The notes beneath the pieces were generated by a model that was not told the DNA's origin, did no database searches, and saw nothing but the letters and a program-made list of their open reading frames with translations. A DNA stretch of 64,000 nucleotides, taken from Nymphaea colorata (Eukaryota > Streptophyta > Magnoliopsida > Nymphaeales > Nymphaeaceae). Each line of letters begins with the position of its first letter. Within the stretch, counting starts at the first letter, position 1. Positions 12,045 through 24,000 of the stretch are shown here, piece after piece. The stretch covers positions 1,822,001 through 1,886,000 of the forward strand of contig NC_045147.1 in NCBI RefSeq assembly GCF_008831285.2, in the 5' to 3' direction. The position numbers and the translations under genes were made by a program.

Positions 12045-15000
12045 CTACTTCCTACGGTTTGTCTCACAAATACAGCCTGGTAAAGGATTAGCATAGAAAC
12101 TTTCCTCTAGCTTTGGGAATTCACCAGGTTCTCTGAAATATGGTGCTCCGATACGATCTTGATGAAGCCTTTTAACTTTTGAACTGAACTTTTTCCATGA
12201 GATCTTCCCCTCATCCAGTTCATCAACAAGCTTTACAAAATTCTGCCTGTTAATTCAAATAATGACATTAACATAACCTTCCATCCTTGTTAGTCATAAC
12301 AGCATTGAAAGTTTAAAGCACTACTACATAATAAGTTATGATACTGAGAAGGCAAAGAAAATTTAAGCAATAAAAAACAATGAACATAGGTAAATCAATT
12401 AGCCACAAATGGCTAACTTCTAACATGAAAAGTCATTTAGTAACTTATCAAAATCATATATGAAATGAGTAAAAGGAGAAACCACTTGCATAACAGAAGG
12501 ACAAAGGTTCCATCTCAAAGTGTCCTTCCCACAAAGAACATCAAATGGGAGTGATAAAAGGAAGAACAGAAATGAGCATAGTGGATCTTTAACTGTGGGA
12601 TCATCAATATTATACCTGTCTGGGTTTATGGTTTTTCTGAAATTCTCAAATCTTCGGTGTCCTTGCACAGCCTTTGCCATATTTCCATCATATGTATAAA
12701 CGAAGACATTACTCTCAAGGGCAACAACATAGTCCAATCCAGCAAGCATGTTCTGGTGATTCTCAAAAGGGCTTAGTTCATCCTCTGTTGAAAGAGTAGA
12801 ATGAGAGTATATGTTGGGGTAGTCATTCTTCAGATATTGCATACTCCCATTCCCATATGCTTCCCCAGCTACCAAATAGATATTTGTAGTTGAAGGGAAT
12901 CCCAATGCTTTCAATAGAAGAGAAGTCTCCCTGGGAGTCAGGGGGCACCCTCCCTGCTTCCTTCTCTCAGCACCATCTATCTCTTTCTCCTTCCAATGGC
13001 TTACCTCATAGCGCATGCGATGGAGTTCATCACCTTCTTCAGTAGTCAAATTATGACTGCAACCAGTGAAAGAGAGCATGTCCTTTTCATACCTGCCATG
13101 GTTGAAGAAGAATATTACTCCCAAAAAATTGAAAACATGTGCTTCCATAAATAAGATTGTGGCTTTAATTCAATTGCAATGAAAAACCAAATTCTTGCAA
13201 GCAAGCATCATGCAAAGGTCTAGGTGCACACTCTCAACAAAGACTTCTGAAACATGGTCACAGAGTTTGCTGGATCTGCTTGTAGGTAGCAAAATGGTCT
13301 GCAAATACCATAAATCAGGGGTCACAATCATCCCAATTTACTGAAGGATAGAATATGCCCTTTCAGTGTGAATCTTTAACATCTATATCTTTCATTATCT
13401 GTGACATATATTCTACTACACATCTCAAAACCTTTAAATAGTAATTTATCTGATGATTATTCTGTAACCACATTAGCAAAGGCTATTTGAATAACTGCCA
13501 ATATCTGACTGACATAATGCATGGCCATCAGCACTCAGCAGCTATGTCGTTGAACTACATGCACACAGACATAACATGCATAGACCGCGTGTTTCTTTGT
13601 ATACTTCAGTGCTTTTATTTTAGTGAACTGACTTGAAACGACTTGTCCCAACTAATCCTCTTAGGGCCTTGACCAATCTGTGTCCATCTTATAATTTGAC
13701 AGCTTAGTTAGCAAGTTATGCATATTTATATCAATAGTTTAAGAAGACAGTCTTGAGACACTACAATGGACAGGTTTACCAAACACATCACTCATTTTTA
13801 AGCTTAGCCTTAAGAATCAAATGGATACATGGAGTGCCCTTTGCTGCATACAATATTATTAAATGCTTGTGAGGTAGCCAATGTATCACCATTTTATTAT
13901 AAAGTTGTTGCTGATAAATTTGTGATGAACAGGTCATATGCAAATACATGCATATCTTAAGGATGCTTCAAGCGCATGAATGCATCTGTTACATTAAACT
14001 ATGTTTGTATTGCATTTATCCAACTGAAACCTTGCATCTAAAAGTCACTAGACTAGGCACTAGCAACCTGCATCTCAATGCCATCTCCATAGTGGCCACA
14101 TTAATGACAGAAAAGGTTGGGATCGTGTAGCTGCTGAAAAGAATCTAGGTAAGACCCCAATCAGGACAAAAGAATACTAACATCAATTTGAACAAGCAGG
14201 GAACAAAGACAATATTGCTCTCAAAGTAAGAAGAAAATAAAACAGCAAGAGACACCAGGATGGGAAAATGTAAGTTATGAACATGTAAATCAAGCGATCG
14301 GCCACCTTAGGATGGAAGAGTAAGCTATGAAACATAAGGAAGGCAGTCAAAAGCCTTAAGACAGGATGTTACCTAAGGTGCAGAGCAATGTAAGGGTTTC
14401 CATTTCTCCGCAGCCGTGAAACCAAGGTTTTCCCAAGTTCTTCAATTGGAGCTGAATATTTCAATGCTCTATAGTTTACCCGACATCTAAGTTTCTGTAT
14501 GGAACTCGGAAGTCCATTGTTTGCAAGTCGTGAGTCAGTATGAGTGAAGTAGATAACTTTGTGATGCTTAAGCAATGGAAGGACCTCAGATTTGTAATAA
14601 TTGACCTGAACCAAATTAATTAAACCTGGCAACATCAGTAAATCATGTAGTTCTTCAAGCAAAAAGGAAAAGGACGACATCCTCAAAATCATACCTTAGA
14701 CCAAGAGATAGGGGTCTTCCTGAAGGGCTCAATTTCTGTAAAATTAGAAGGTAATGTCTCAACGATGTCAATGTCATCCTCCAGTGTATGCATAAAGTGC
14801 TTCCAGTCAAATAGGTCCTTGAACCCACTGCAACAAATAGGACACACTATGAAGGCAGACTTACAGAAACTACCAAGAAAAGAAGGAAACAGGATGACCC
14901 GATGCCTTGTACAACTGACCTTTCATCGGCCCAGTAGGAAGTGTGATCCAGTGAAGGAAGAACAAGAGTGGCCTTCATGATCTTAGCAACAGCAACCATA

Positions 15001-16665
15001 TCGCATATCTGCATTACAGTCTATGGTTTAACCAGCCTGCTAGGGAAGGTGAACTGAAATTTGCTTAACAATAATTTTCTCATACCCCGAATCTCATCTG
15101 ATTTAAACCACCATTTGCGTTTATCAGGAGAAACCCATTCGTATCAGAATCTGGTCCTGCATTCGGGTGTAAGACACATAAATAACACTGTCATGGCACT
15201 GACATATTTAATATGTATCAGCACGAACCAAAAATGAACGGCCATACTTTTATAGCTTTTCGGTCCATCAATACACTGCTTGAATTCTTCACTATTTGGC
15301 TTGGACCAGATCTCCAAGTACTAGAAGGTACCAACTAACAGATTAGTAGGAATCCCTAATGAAGTAATGAGGGGTGAAAGAAGTGAAACAAAGTAATCCA
15401 ATAATTCACGTACTTCGCGCTTGTTTGTTAAGCTTTCAGCCACAACTGATGAAACCATCATCAAGGAACGGTCGCTATCAGCACCTTGAATGTACCACTT
15501 CTCGTTCTTAGAACCTGATTCTCCGCTCTGAGACGAGGCACCACCGGAATATTCCTGCTTGCCATGAAAATTCAATCAGAGAAAGTGGAAGACGAGATCG
15601 AGTTGTGCAATAAAGGCTCACGATTTCTTTGTAATACACAGAATTTCAACAAAAATGGTAAGTAATAAACGTGAGAATTCTTATTACTGAACAGACAGCA
15701 GACAGAGTTCCACAATTCGGAACGGTGCGTGCGAGGATAAGTAACAAAACAAAGATCAATAAAATAAATGTATTAAACACATCATAACTCCAGGCGCTTG
15801 AGTTTCTCAAAAGACATATCTGTAACCAATCGCTGAACCTTAAAAAAAAAAGGAAGACGCCTACGTACCAATACTATTTCTCATTGACTAATTTGAGAAC
15901 ACCACAATTCGCCAACAACCGTACAACAGAACCATGCAATCATGATAGGGCAGTAAGGTTCTTCTCCTAGCAGAAACGCGCAGGATGAGGCTTTATAATA
16001 TATACATACATATATATATAGAATTAATAAAATGAAAAGGAAGTAAAGAAGGTGGTGCAAATTAATCTAGTCATCAATTTTTTTGAAAAATGAAGAAGGG
16101 AAGGGAAGAAACAGCAAAGAAGAGCATAAGCACTCGCCGTGAAATCATTTATGTCATCGACGCCAGATCCAATCCAAACTGAAGTGGAGATCTTCAATAC
16201 TGCAAGAAACAAGCACGCCCCACAAAGGGCATAGAGCAAGAGGTGGCCCAACCTCTTTCTCCGACACGCGCTAACACCAAAATCCAATAGCGATGGTGAT
16301 GATGGCTTCCTCAGCAGGCCCTTCCCAAACAGAGGCCTCGGCCGGTAACTAAACCAACGATGGAGGAAGCTGTTGGTGGTGGTAGTAGTGGGGATGCTGC
16401 CACTGGTGGTGGCTGCGCTGCTATCCTGTGTTTCAAGAATTGGGTTCTCTGATTTTGGGGAGTGGAGTTGAAGTTCTACGTCGTGGCTGCTGCCCACCTT
16501 GAAAGAATGGGTCCTTCTTGTCATTGGGCCTGAGAACCGGGGGCTGGACACTCTCTGGGTCACCCCCATCCCTTCTGCATTGCTGTGCTGCATACCCTTG
16601 CCCAGACAGAGAGAGCCAGGGAGAGAGAAAGAGAGACTTTCTTGCTTATTTAACAAGGCAACCAT
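12045..16665 (-). CDS. O-fucosyltransferase family protein, 9 exons
   Basis: Spliced minus-strand CDS from exons 16665-16138, 15554-15414, 15320-15248, 15156-15086, 15008-14920, 14827-14695, 14605-14373, 13092-12616 and 12246-12045; 648 aa. A Ser/Pro/Thr-rich cytosolic tail is followed by a signal-anchor helix (about residues 139-160), giving type II Golgi topology. Family motifs follow: [14 protein letters not shown] (254-267), [23 protein letters not shown] (418-429), GCPLTPRE (471-478), [20 protein letters not shown] (543-562) and GHRRF (567-571). The plant GDP-fucose O-fucosyltransferase family (DUF246/PF10250) transfers fucose, or related sugars, in the secretory pathway for wall, adhesion or signalling glycans. 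The exact substrate cannot be inferred. Exons 1 and 2 join in frame only through a GC donor. Met25 at 16593 is an equally plausible start (624 aa). Confidence 0.93.
15555..16137 (-). other. O-fucosyltransferase intron 1, probable GC-AG intron
   Basis: Exon 1 reads in frame to ACG at 16140-16138 and is followed by GCGAGT, a good GC-donor consensus. The nearest GT donor, five bases further in (16133-16132), leaves a phase that no acceptor before exon 2 can restore. Both available acceptors, ending at AAG or CAG around 15558-15555, are phase 0. The intron is T-rich on the minus strand and ends GGCAAGCAG. Confidence 0.65.
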
Positions 16666-16870
16666 GGGGGGATCTCATTTGCAGAGACGCGCTTCTGAAA
16701 TCTCAGCTGGTGCACAGCACAGTCTTGATTTCTTTTCTTTTCCTTTTTCCTCACCTTCATTCGTCGTTTTTCAGTGAGAGAGTGAGAGAGAGTCGAAGGG
16801 AGAGAGAAAGTGTGCGTTCTCTTACATGCATGGTGTCTTTTTTCAGAGCGAGGGCGACTCTACCCCTATA
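16666..16870 (-). promoter_or_regulatory. Pyrimidine-rich leader/promoter of the O-fucosyltransferase gene
   Basis: Directly upstream of the start, the minus strand is rich in CT/TTCTC runs (GA-rich on the plus strand, 16770-16815). Such CT-rich tracts are common around plant transcription start sites and 5' leaders. No TATA box is clearly placed. Confidence 0.4.
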
Positions 16871-17919
16871 GTGACGTCTACAGAATGCTGTCCATGTGAC
16901 CTTCCTTTGGACCCATGTATTCTGCTTAAAATATGAGACCGAAGAATGGCAATACTACCAAGCATGGGCATCCCTGCCCATTGAAAAAGATATGATAAAA
17001 TGAGAAATTTATTAATAAAATTGAGCGACAAGTATCCACAAACTAAACAACAAAATAAACAAAAATCCATCGAAAATGAAGTGACGAAAGAGGAAGAGAG
17101 AGAGGGGGAGAGAGAAAATGGAAAGCAAACAGAACAGATGAAGCCGGAATGCAAGATGCACATCAAGCATAGCTAACTGAGTCTATTGATGTGATTGTAT
17201 TTGTGAACATTCTGTTGGTGCGCTTTCTTTTCACAAATCTACTACCGCTGGTATACCACCAAAAGTCAAAACGTAAAGTGTGCGAAGAGGTAAAAAGAAG
17301 GAGCAAGCCACCAAAGAAAAATCGGGCAAGCAACCGAAGAGAGGTCGGGCTTATCAGTTGTATTGGGAGCAAAGACCCCAACACGTTAACCACCAGTTGA
17401 TAATTGTCAACCCAAGCCATCACACCTCAATATCATCAAAAAAATATCCTGCACGAATTGAATTGAGGATGTAGATTTCCATTCTACTCGGTCCGATAGA
17501 TTGAGCTGCCATTATTTAGTAGAGAGAGAAAGAAAAAGAGATGCAGCAGGTGGTTGTGCTCTTTTAATTCAAGGTGTACTTCACTCGAGGCCTTTCTTTT
17601 CTATCCTTGTCTGTGAGCTCATCCTTTTCATGATTTTATTACTGCCATGCGCTTGTGCTCTTCTCACTCTAATGTTATTCCACTGTCAAAAAATAATTTA
17701 TCAAAGGCCTTCGGGGGTCGTTCGGAACATTAAAAAAAATATAAAACAATATGAGAATGTTCCATGAAGTGTCTCCAAATATTAAGGCATAACATTATCC
17801 AACAAATCTGCCGCAATGTTTAGGACAAATTTATGAAACACTCACACATACTGTTTCAGTTGTCAAATGAGCTTTTAAGTATCCAAATCAAACAAGATCA
17901 AAAAGTTCAAAACAAAGGT

Positions 17920-18035
<116 letters not shown>

Positions 18036-18598
18036 CAGTGTACCATGATCGTCCTTTGTACTACCGAACCGAAGGACATTACTACGATCGAATTCATTTG
18101 CATGATATATAGTAAGACAAAACATTGCCACTGTACATCTTAACTTCTTGGAATGTTCGTTAAAAATAATAATAACGATAAAAAAACTTTTTAGTGTGTA
18201 TGATTGATGATTTCATATACCACCATAGTCATAGATTTCAAAAGCTCTGCCATTTCCTAGAAAAAATGACGGGGGGCATTAAGTCATAAACCTTACAACC
18301 AGGAACAAGCTGGCTTACAAGCATGCATCAAAAAATCCTCTATAGTATTTCTATATTAACGTGAAACAACAAATGTTTTCAATTTGTTAAGAACCAGATA
18401 ATTTATAAACGCACATTCTTTTATCAGAACAGATGCAAAACTTATTTTCCTAAATGACATGCGTTTTATGTTCGGCGGTGCAGATTTTTCTTGGCAAGTT
18501 CTTGTCGCTCCCACCTCCATGCAACTTTACTTTCATGGAAAATCCATCCTCTTTCTCTCTCTCTTCTCTCTCTACCTCTCTAAAAGTGACCATGGTTT

Positions 18599-18965
18599 GT
18601 AAGTCTAATTGAGCTTCAAAATTTTCATGTGAATGCACATGAGAGTGAATGAACATGGAACCCTGAAAAAGAGAAAATTTTGTTTGTAGTTTGTTCAGAT
18701 CCCTTAAGGTGATTGGGACTAAGGTTGAGGCCAATCCCACTGCCTGAGTGAAAGCTGAAGTTTTTTCTATTCTTTTATCCTTTCAAAGTTCGAGGCTGCT
18801 CAATTTGAATGTGGGTGCTCTCAGGATTATAAGTCTAATTGAGTTTCAAAATTTTCATTATTAAGAGTGGATGAATATGAAACCGTGGAAATGAGAAAAA
18901 TCACTTCAAGATTTGTTCATATTTTCCAAGCATTTTGGGGGACAGGCTTAGACCAACAGCTGCTG
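18599..18965. repeat. Diverged direct duplication, 230-bp period
   Basis: A block starting AAGTCTAATTGAGCTTC at 18601 recurs at 18831 as AAGTCTAATTGAGTTTC. Downstream similarity is also shared (GAATGAACATGGAACC against GGATGAATATGAAACC, then TTTGTTCA). The copies have diverged enough to be old. Confidence 0.65.
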
Positions 18966-19289
18966 GCAAGTGGACAATCACTAGTTGAAATGGCATGAGC
19001 CTATACAAGCCTAAGCCTGGGGCAAGGGTACTAGCCTTATACAAGCGATAAAGTCTCTCAACGCATGTGTATGGGAGATTGAATGTTTTAATTGATTTAG
19101 GAATAAAAGAACCTGGTGAATTGTCCGTCGTTCCAAGAAGCAAACACTCACACAAATCTTTGACAGGAAAATAGAAGCTCTTCCAGAACTTTCGACAGAA
19201 AATTTCAACCGTCGAGCTCCCCATTTTCCCCTCAATCATTGCAGTTTTCCCCATCAAAGTGCCTTTCGTTTCTTTGACATTCAAACAAG

Positions 19290-19740
19290 CGGGGCCCTTC
19301 CGGCGGGACCACCAGCGCCGCCGGGATTGACTCCAAAAAGTACCGAAACACCTGCACCCTCAGGTCAGCCGCCCGCCGGCAGTGAACGCAATCACGGGAA
19401 AGCACCGACGTGGATAATTTCGTCCAGAGAAAGTCAAAGGACAGTTTCGTCACATGGTCTTTGAATGAGACATTTATGATTTATTCCCCCGCCCGTCCGC
19501 CCCTCCTCTTGGGTCGGGGAGAAACGAATTTTTTGAACTGCAAAATTACGCGTTCTGTCCCCGAATCTTTCTCCAGGACACCGCGTGGGTCTGCCTTGGT
19601 AACTGGTCAAACAAGCGCGTGATTCGCTGGCAACCGCCCCTGACTTTACGGCCGGGGGAGCTTCGGAGCATCGCCGGCCGCGGCCGCCGATAGCGCCTCC
19701 GACCACGCGGCCGCTCTTTTTCTGCGGGACCCGCCCACCA
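19290..19740. other. GC-rich island without an assignable gene
   Basis: A strongly GC-rich stretch with many CpG dinucleotides, next to an AT-rich neighbourhood. It resembles the first exon or promoter of a gene, or a GC-rich transposon fragment. None of the reading frames crossing it gives a recognisable protein. Confidence 0.4.
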
Positions 19741-21073
19741 ATTTAAGGACAGAACATGGGTCCGGTTTCGGACCGCTAGACGGGTCCGGTCGAAATCGGT
19801 ATAATAAAGTATGACAACAACATCCAACTCCGCCCACTGTTTCTGAATGGATCGGGGCGGAAACCCACATCCGGGTCCAATCACCCATTCTTTTAGATCC
19901 AATCGTTTGTATCTCACCCAAGGTATGGCTGCATTTTGGGCTAATGAACCCCCATGGACCCGAGAAGCCAATAGATCGGAAGGGATGTTGATAGAATAAG
20001 CATATTTTTACTTGAAGCCGACCTTCCCCTTGTTCCCGAGGTTTACAACTGCATCTGGGCGTAAAGTCGAGGGTACTGTGCTGGACCACATAAGGTCCGG
20101 GAGCATAGCACCCACAAAAATTGTTTCATTCTCTTGCCGCCAGCCTGACCAGTTATGTTGCCACACCCCTTGAAGTTACAATAAACATACTGATATCAGA
20201 ATTTGGAGCCTGTCAAAATCACCTACTGGTCAATGCCGATAGGAGCTCTTTCAAGTAATGAACACTAACAGTAACACCTAAGAGTGTCGGGACGGGTAGA
20301 TTTATAGATGGACGATCTGAGATGGATGAGGGGCACCTGCCTTCAAATGGAGTCAGGCCCGCCTTCATTTAATTTGATGTTGAGTCAGTCTCAGCAATCA
20401 AAGAGATTGTAGGCCTCCACTCTGACCTTCAAAATAATGTTCAATTATGGACAAGGCTTATTAGCTGAAAGCAAAATGTAGTCTTGGCACCATGACTCCA
20501 TGAGCCAGCATTTGGGTCTAGGCAGCCCAAATCAGGTGGCTCGAACCCAGCCAGATTTGATTAGCCTAAGAATCAAGCCTGCCAAAGAGCAAGCTCGACG
20601 CCCGCCAAGCACCGGAGAAGGAAGACCGATGACAACCAGATACTGCTGGCACCCAGCAAGCCAATCAAGCATTGCAAGTCTAGGGCCGGACCCGCGTCGC
20701 ATTGCTCCTGCATTTCTCCAATTCTGTTGACTCATTAAAAGAAGCAGACATTGTTGGCAGCAAAATCAGAAGGCAAATCATTGGATGCCAGCCCAAGTGA
20801 GGGGGAATCAAAAGTGGGTCAGGTGAGGAAACTCCAAGTTGGGCTGATGAAGTCAAGATGTGGACATTTGCATAATTGAACATCCACTGGGCTCCACCCT
20901 ACTTGGCTTCATTGTCTTGCAACTCCAAGCACGCTATCTAGACGCTGTAAAGAATCTATCATTTGGATTTTATATATCTCATAATGTCATCCTTTTCTGA
21001 TGAACAAAAGGTAAATACAAAAAGATGAAAAGTGGACAGAAGGAGGGAGGGAGATGCCCCACAGGCTGCACCT

Positions 21074-24000
21074 TTAGAGCAATTCCTGCAACTGCTTGAT
21101 GTCTGGATCCAACTTTTCAGACCTACGAGCACCACCTTCTTCATCCTCTGAAAGCGGCGTGGTTGGCGTGATATATGCGTCTGCTATGGCTTTAGCTTTA
21201 TCAAGCACCTCAGATGGCACAGTCTGTAACAAGCTGCATTTGCAACATGTTGTACAAAAACAATGCATTTAACAATGACCGGACATAAGACACAAAAAAT
21301 GACAAAGGAATATTATTAAAATGGATATTGAACATCGCCGAAAAAATTATTTAATTGGAGGTGGACCATTGCCAAGATATTAGACAGTTCATGCTATAAT
21401 TGATATATCTACCTAAATATACAAAGAGATGATAAAGGAGTGAAGCTGAACCACAGGAAAATTAAAATGCACGATTAACATATAAATTTCAGAAATTCAT
21501 TAAAAAGGAGGCTTATTGCATTTGCACCCATAATATTATAAAATGGACCTTTTCAGGCAAAATATCGAGGAAAATAAATATAGCATTACTTTTCAAAATT
21601 AGTAGATTAAGAAGAACAGTATTATATGTAAAATGAGTACAAATCTCAAATAAACAACGTTCCATCTGGTAAGCTTGAATCTCACTGCAAAGAAAATGGA
21701 GAGAAGAAGGTCACCACCCTTAGGACTCAAGTAGTTCAGAGAACTCAGCTAGGTCGCCTGAGTTATCTGAGTCACGACCAAATTTTGGTTAAAACTGGGT
21801 TTCCTGCAACTTCTAACCTAGCTGACTGGCCACTAAGATTATGTCACCAAGTTAACTGAGTCCACTAGCTGGCTTCGTGACTGTGGTCTGATGCTATTGG
21901 CATCAGTTATCAGCAAGTCGAGACGTTTTCTAAAAACGGGTTTCTGTATCAGTAGAATCAAAACAGGGAGAATAAATCTATTCCAATTACCAAGTTTTGA
22001 AACTAGAAAAAGCAGCAATGAAGACCCAACAAAAAGGATTCAAAATCCTGACTGATTGCCTGATATAAGAGATGAAACGATAACAATAACTTTAATTTTA
22101 TCATTTCGGGATTCAGAATTTCAGACATGCGATCATGCATGCAGCAAACATAGGGATGTAAATGCTCACATTCAGACCCTATATCTGACTGGGAGAAAAG
22201 ATCAGATTCTCATCTGGATCTGAGATGCCAGGTCCAAGTGCGGATCAAATCCAAATGCACGTAGCCAGATTTCGATTTTATTTAGTTGATTCCATCCATT
22301 AAGTCCTGTTCATAGTCTAGATCCACCTTTTTTTCTTTTTCTTTTTTTTTTTGGCCCATTTACGTACCCTACATGCAAAAGGAAAGGAGGGAGAGAGAGA
22401 GACTTGTCTAACTCCAGCACAGCAACATTTATTTTGGCCTTCATCGATTCCACTGAAGCTGAAGGGTCACTCCTAGATGCACGCAACAGCAGTGAATCAA
22501 GATCCTCCAAGGCCCTGAATAATCAGATTTTAATCACACAGGTCATAAACCTTAAAGTTTCTGCTTCCTAAAAATGTAATGGGCATAGTTTCACAAAATA
22601 CAACCAATTTTACCTGAGGCATTGATCCACAGAATCAGAAGCAGTCTTGCCTTTACCATCTTCTGATGCATATTGTGCAACCTATAATTCCAAAGAGAAG
22701 TTTCAAAGCTAGAAGGAACTCAGGGACACGACTGCTATAAAACCAAATGAAGCATAAAACCAAATGAAGCAATGAGGCGCACAAAGTCATTTCAATTTTA
22801 CCACATGCAACAAAACATGCTGCCAGACCATGCAAACAAAAAATCACTCCACCTTCCAGAAAAAAGAGTGCACAGACCACAAAAGTAAGGTCTCCAAGTC
22901 TTGCTTTTTAACGTGATCACAAGCTTAAATTTCAAATTAATGGGAAGGTTATCAATATGTAGAGACAAAGAAAGACAAGCCCAATCATCACCATTTTCTG
23001 GATCGACCAATCCATATACTACTATCTTAATAGTTGGTTCCAACTTGTTATTTTTCGAAGGGCAGAGGTCTGTCCACCATCTCCTAACCACATCTAAAGT
23101 GTCTGGTGTGCTAGGGAAACAGCAGTGGGGGATGCACATAACAATTCTTTAACTTCCAATTTTCCCAAAAATTGATCGCAAGGCCAGAGCGGCTAAGAAC
23201 CTGAAACTGGTCCTAGCTCTTACAAGAACCTGAAACAAACTAGACCCTGCCTGTCTGGCAACAACAACAACCATCAAGCTCCACATCAACACATAAACAT
23301 CGTGTATTCACAATATAAATTACTACTCTGTGTACATCTTATACTTCTCTATGATACGCAAATATCACAATGCGTTCCTAATGGCTAATTGTGGGCATTG
23401 TTGTGATAAGCGGCTCCTAAAACAATCTAGGACAAAGGATAAGGCTTTTTGACAGGAGGGAAATACTGTGAGATGTAATTTTTTTTCTCAAAAAAGCTTG
23501 CTTCATTGTAGCCAATAGCCATGTGCAATAAAAGCAATTGTCAATCCTGTTGATTTGAAAAGATATCTTTGTCTAATTCTATATGTGGTTTTTAACACTA
23601 ACCAACATATTCATTTATATTCCTTTCAAGACTACCACAATTCCTAAAAGATGGCTATCTCAAGGGCATAATATGCTTGATGGTTGCTGTAGTTTGGATC
23701 AAAAATAGTAGAGATATGTAGATGCAGCTAATCACAAAAGGTGTCAATTTACGAGTGGGGGAAATCGTTCTCAAAGTGAGTATCCTCAAAAAGTATAAAA
23801 GTTGAAAGAAACCCCAAAGATGTTGTAAATTAGAAAAACAAAGTTCAGAAATGGACTGTCTTTGCATTTTACACTACAAATAGATTATGAGTTATATCCA
23901 TCACCCTGTGAGGGTTTCACATTTGTAAAGTCACCATAGGAAGTTTGCATTTCCCAATCACATCTGAGATCAGCTAAAACTTTAAAAAGAAAGGAAAACC

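Noticed and set aside
12420-13148. A 242-codon minus-strand open frame taken as a complete gene
   Set aside because: It is exon 8 of the O-fucosyltransferase gene (13092-12616) read through into both adjoining introns. Its ends carry a clear acceptor and donor.
19434-20089. Overlapping minus-strand open frames of 90-147 codons
   Set aside because: They overlap each other in different frames in GC-rich DNA, contain no recognisable domain and have no splice continuation.
20515-20560. Possible tRNA T-arm (GGGTTCGAGCC on the minus strand)
   Set aside because: The flanking five-base stem does not pair, and no anticodon arm or acceptor stem is found at the right distances.
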